Made by a program: the position numbers and the translations under genes | The notes under the pieces: model-generated | The model's database searches: none | Told to the model about the DNA's origin: nothing | What the model saw: the letters and a program-made list of their open reading frames with translations, nothing else | Shown here: piece after piece, positions 61,527-64,000 of the stretch | Layout: every line of letters begins with the position of its first letter | How positions within the stretch are numbered: the first letter of the stretch is position 1 | Assembly: GCA_934454585.1 (NCBI GenBank) | Contig: CAKSFP010000005.1 | Span: 62,001-126,000 of the forward strand | Direction: 5' to 3' | DNA length: 64,000 nucleotides | DNA from: an uncultured Clostridia bacterium | GTDB lineage: Bacteria > Bacillota > Clostridia > UMGS1810

Positions 61527-62906
61527 ATGGTCGAGATTAGAATTAACGATATACTTCAGCTTGGTATTTCCGACATGACAGTAAACGGCGACGGCATAGG
61601 CAAGACCGCTGATGGCTATCCGCTGTTTGTCGGCGGTGCGGTGCCGGGCGATACCGTGCGCGCACGGATAACAAAACTCAACAAAACATACGGCTTTGCC
61701 CGAATCGAAAAAATCGAAATACCGTCAGAACACAGAGTTTCTCCGCCTTGCCCGCATTTTGAAAAATGCGGCGGCTGTTCGATAATGCACACAGACTACG
61801 CATCACAGCTTGAGATAAAGAAAAATCTTGTTGTGTCAAACCTTGCAAAAATAGGCGGCTGCGACAGAGGTTCATATGCGTTTGAGGGGATAATCGGTGC
61901 AGACAACATTTTTGGTTACAGGAACAAAGCGCAGTTTCCTGTTGGGATAAGCGCCGACGGAAACATGGCTGTGTGCGGATTTTATGAAAAATCGAGCCAC
62001 AGGATTGTGCCGTGCGACGACTGTTTGATACAGGACGAGAGCATAAACAAAACCGTCCGTATAATTATGGACTTCATTAATAAATATTCATTAGGAGTGT
62101 ATGACGAAAAAAGCCACAAAGGCATGGTGCGTCATATCTATGTGCGCACGGGAAAGGACGGTTCCGTCATGGCTGCGATAGTAACAAACAGCCGCAAAAA
62201 AATTCCCCATGCCGATGAACTGGCACAAATGCTGATTAAGGCAGTTAATCTGAAAAGCCTTGTGCAAAACATAAACAGCGCAAAAGGAAATGTGGTGCTC
62301 GGGTGCGAAAATCTGCTGCTTTGGGGTAACGGGAGCATAACCGCCGAAATCGGCGGCATCGAGTATGTTATGTCGCCGAACAGCTTTTTTCAGGTGAATT
62401 ATGAACAGATGCGCAAGCTGTATTCAAAGGCGAAAGAATATGCTGCGCTCAGTGGAAATGAAACACTTTTCGACTTGTATTGCGGAGTCGGCAGCATATC
62501 GTTGTTTATGGCAGATGCGGCGGAAAAGGTTATCGGCGTCGAGATTGTGGAGCCGGCAGTGGAGAACGCCAAACTTAATGCGCAAAAAAACGGCATAGGC
62601 AATGCGGAATTCTATTGCGGTGACTGCCCGGAAGCAGTGTCTGCGTTGGTGGAAAGCGGCGTGTGCGCCGATGTGGTAGTTGTCGATCCGCCTAGGAAAG
62701 GCTGCGACGAAAGAACACTTAAGCTTATTGACGAAATCTCGCCCGACAGGCTGGTTTATGTGTCGTGCAACAGCAGTACGCTCGCAAGGGATGTAAAGAT
62801 TCTGCGCGGGTACGGATATGAGATAAAAAAATGCTGCGCGGTTGACCTTTTTCCGCACAGCATGCATGTGGAGACTATAGTGTTGCTACAAAACCGAAAT
62901 ATGTAG
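61527..62906 (+). CDS. RlmD/TrmA-type 23S rRNA m5U methyltransferase
   Basis: A 459-aa class I SAM enzyme of the TrmA/RlmD/RlmCD group. An N-terminal TRAM domain (DMTVNGDGIGKTADGYPLFV) is followed by a [4Fe-4S] Cys cluster in CPHFEKCGGCSIMH. The catalytic half shows PNSFFQVNYEQM, LFDLYCGVGSISLFMADAA, VVDPPRKGCDE and LVYVSCNSSTLARD with the nucleophile Cys. The start is uncertain: ATG 61527 directly follows AAGGGG with no spacing. The family is firm; which rRNA uridine is modified is not. Confidence 0.92.
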   Translation: MVEIRINDILQLGISDMTVNGDGIGKTADGYPLFVGGAVPGDTVRARITKLNKTYGFARIEKIEIPSEHRVSPPCPHFEKCGGCSIMHTDYASQLEIKKNLVVSNLAKIGGCDRGSYAFEGIIGADNIFGYRNKAQFPVGISADGNMAVCGFYEKSSHRIVPCDDCLIQDESINKTVRIIMDFINKYSLGVYDEKSHKGMVRHIYVRTGKDGSVMAAIVTNSRKKIPHADELAQMLIKAVNLKSLVQNINSAKGNVVLGCENLLLWGNGSITAEIGGIEYVMSPNSFFQVNYEQMRKLYSKAKEYAALSGNETLFDLYCGVGSISLFMADAAEKVIGVEIVEPAVENAKLNAQKNGIGNAEFYCGDCPEAVSALVESGVCADVVVVDPPRKGCDERTLKLIDEISPDRLVYVSCNSSTLARDVKILRGYGYEIKKCCAVDLFPHSMHVETIVLLQNRNM

Positions 62907-63058
62907 AAATCCTTGATTTTAAGCACTTTGTGAAGCATACGGTCTTTAATTCGGAGGGCGATAAATTCCGAAATAAAGAGATAAAAAATTACGTCATCGT
63001 AAAAATAGTAATTGATATGGTGTGTGGGAACACAAATAGCCGATAAATAAAGCTGACG

Positions 63059-63089
63059 AAAGAGATGTAAAAATGCATCTCTTTTTTTA
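63059..63089 (+). terminator. Terminator after the RlmD-like gene
   Basis: AGAGATG, loop, GCATCTCT followed by TTTTTTTAT. It lies in the 315-base gap 62907-63221, which otherwise holds the minus-strand hairpin at 63105-63140 and no supported gene. Confidence 0.88.
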
Positions 63090-63104
63090 TAATATGCCAA
63101 AGCG

Positions 63105-63140
63105 TAAAAAAACGGACACCCCTAAAAGAGTATCCGTTTG
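63105..63140 (-). terminator. Probable terminator for the minus-strand recombinase fragment
   Basis: Read on the minus strand: AACGGATAC, loop, GTGTCCGTT then TTTTT. A second CCGTCA/TGACGG hairpin lies at about 63152-63185. Confidence 0.7.
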
Positions 63141-63221
63141 AATAACAAAACGCCGTCAAGTGTGCATAAATTCATATGCCTGACGGAACATCGTATTTCT
63201 ACGGTGCTTTTACTAAATCGG

Positions 63222-63647
63222 CTAACTTACGTAAATAACCTCGCTTTCTATCAAGCTGTACAGGTATTCTGCTTGTCTGATTGGATTGTCAAAATTCTCT
63301 GTAATGTCCCCCAGTCTAAACGCTGTGGGTGGTCTTTTTATCGTTGGTGCATTGTAGCGGTCGTTGCGTCCAAGCTTTGTGGATCGCTTGCTAAGTTCAA
63401 CTTCAACTGCATCGAAGAATTCCTTATCAATGATTGCCGGATAGAAGTCATCTCCAAGGTAGTGCCTGTTTCGCATCATGCGCTTTGCACCAGAATGGAG
63501 AAGGTCAAGTCCAGCTTCATTTGCGGCATTGGTTAACGACAGACCGCTTAAATAATTCTTGTATAGTGCCTGAACCTGCGCGGCAGCAGCTTCATCAATG
63601 ACCGCTTTGCCATTTTCGATTCGGTATCCATAAGGTGTGTGTCCCAT
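63222..63647 (-). CDS. Serine-recombinase C-terminal domain protein (fragment or stand-alone)
   Basis: A 141-aa protein starting MGHTPYGYRIENGKAVIDEA, the Recombinase (PF07508-like) domain of large serine recombinases. The catalytic N-terminal resolvase domain is absent. LYKNYLSGLSLTNAANEAGLDLLHSGAKRMMRNRHYLGDDFYPAIID is typical. The ATG at 63647 overlaps the stop of the upstream lacZ remnant (TGATG). AAGGAGAGG gives a ribosome binding site. It may be a partial mobile-element gene or one of the small stand-alone forms seen in Firmicutes mobile regions. It cannot by itself catalyse recombination. Confidence 0.8.
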   Translation of the reverse strand: MGHTPYGYRIENGKAVIDEAAAAQVQALYKNYLSGLSLTNAANEAGLDLLHSGAKRMMRNRHYLGDDFYPAIIDKEFFDAVEVELSKRSTKLGRNDRYNAPTIKRPPTAFRLGDITENFDNPIRQAEYLYSLIESEVIYVS

Positions 63648-64000
63648 CAAATCCTCTCCTTAAAAGTAAGACCACAGCGGAGTACAAATCCGACTTCCTG
63701 CCGGCTGGCAGAACTTCTCTTGAACACTGCAACAGCAAGCTTGTTGTTCTTTTCACGGATATACGGTGTCAGTTCAAATTCAGACGGTGTAAAAGAATCT
63801 TCGCTGTAGCCGATAAATTCGCCGTTCAGCCAGACATACATATCAGTTTCCACGCCCTGAAAAGAAATAAATACACGTTTGTTTTTCAGAGCATCGTTCA
63901 AGTCAAAATATCTGACATAGCTGCCGACAGGATTGTCCTTTTCAGAGATAAACGGCGGACGGAGATGCTCCTGTCCCTCCCAAGGATAAATGGTGTTGAT
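63647..64000 (-). pseudogene. Truncated beta-galactosidase (LacZ, GH2) N-terminal region
   Basis: The minus-strand frame is open from the right edge to 63647, 117 codons. It encodes NTIYPWEGQEHLRPP, NPVGSYVRYF, RVFISFQGVETDMYVWLNGE, FIGYSEDSFTPSEFELT, then KLAVAVFKRSSAS, the LacZ sugar-binding domain. After KRSSAS the similarity stops, and 18 unrelated residues lead to a stop. The rest of LacZ is missing, and the recombinase fragment follows at once. The true start lies beyond the window. Confidence 0.85.

Overview
The window is about 64 kb of moderate-GC bacterial chromosome from a Firmicutes/Clostridia-type organism. This rests on the gene order infB-rbfA-nrnA-truB-ribF and pta-ackA-yceD-rpmF, on strong Shine-Dalgarno and consensus sigma-A promoters, on a DUF512-type radical SAM gene next to der, and on S-layer-homology (SLH) surface proteins. 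An uncultured gut-type Clostridia is plausible, but the species cannot be fixed from sequence alone. No rRNA, tRNA or CRISPR array was seen.

Layout. 1-5.8 kb: translation and RNA maturation genes (infB with its 5' end cut off by the window, rbfA, nrnA, truB) and ribF. 5.8-13.3 kb: two heterodimeric ABC exporter pairs, each with one degenerate and one canonical ATPase subunit. 13.4-23.3 kb: acetate metabolism (pta, ackA), yceD-rpmF, a HAD phosphatase, a radical SAM protein, der, plsY, gpsA and pgi. 23.7-33 kb: a Na/phosphate symporter, YqhQ, prmC, a secreted polysaccharide deacetylase, a secreted repeat/lectin protein, asnA and a MATE exporter. 33-36.2 kb: a secreted heparinase II/III-like enzyme. 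36.5-39.6 kb (minus strand): ppk, a 58-aa small gene and luxS. 40-44.6 kb: prmA, rsmE, a membrane protein, a 28-aa small gene divergent from an XRE regulator, coaX and an ECF-type transporter subunit. 45-60.5 kb: the cell-surface region, with a cohesin-like/SLH protein of 1254 aa, an S-layer-like protein of 950 aa, a MalT-like LuxR regulator and a giant FG-GAP/FN3 secreted protein of 1934 aa. 60.6-64 kb: a ThuA-like protein, an RlmD-type methyltransferase, then a mobile scar in which a serine-recombinase C-terminal fragment abuts a truncated lacZ-like gene.

The most unusual feature is a family of at least nine intergenic palindromic elements of 70-300 bp, some with nested inverted repeats. 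All lie in the same orientation, just downstream of plus-strand genes. A second, MITE-like family (9262-9370 and 30201-30327) is also present. Other items worth attention are two small genes below normal length cut-offs, a 21-bp palindrome upstream of the heparinase promoter, and a structured leader between coaX and the ECF gene.

Functional picture: housekeeping translation and central metabolism interleaved with an envelope programme (S-layer proteins, a cohesin-like SLH protein, a heparinase-like enzyme, a deacetylase and large adhesive proteins) that suits a polysaccharide-using anaerobe. The lifestyle is inference.
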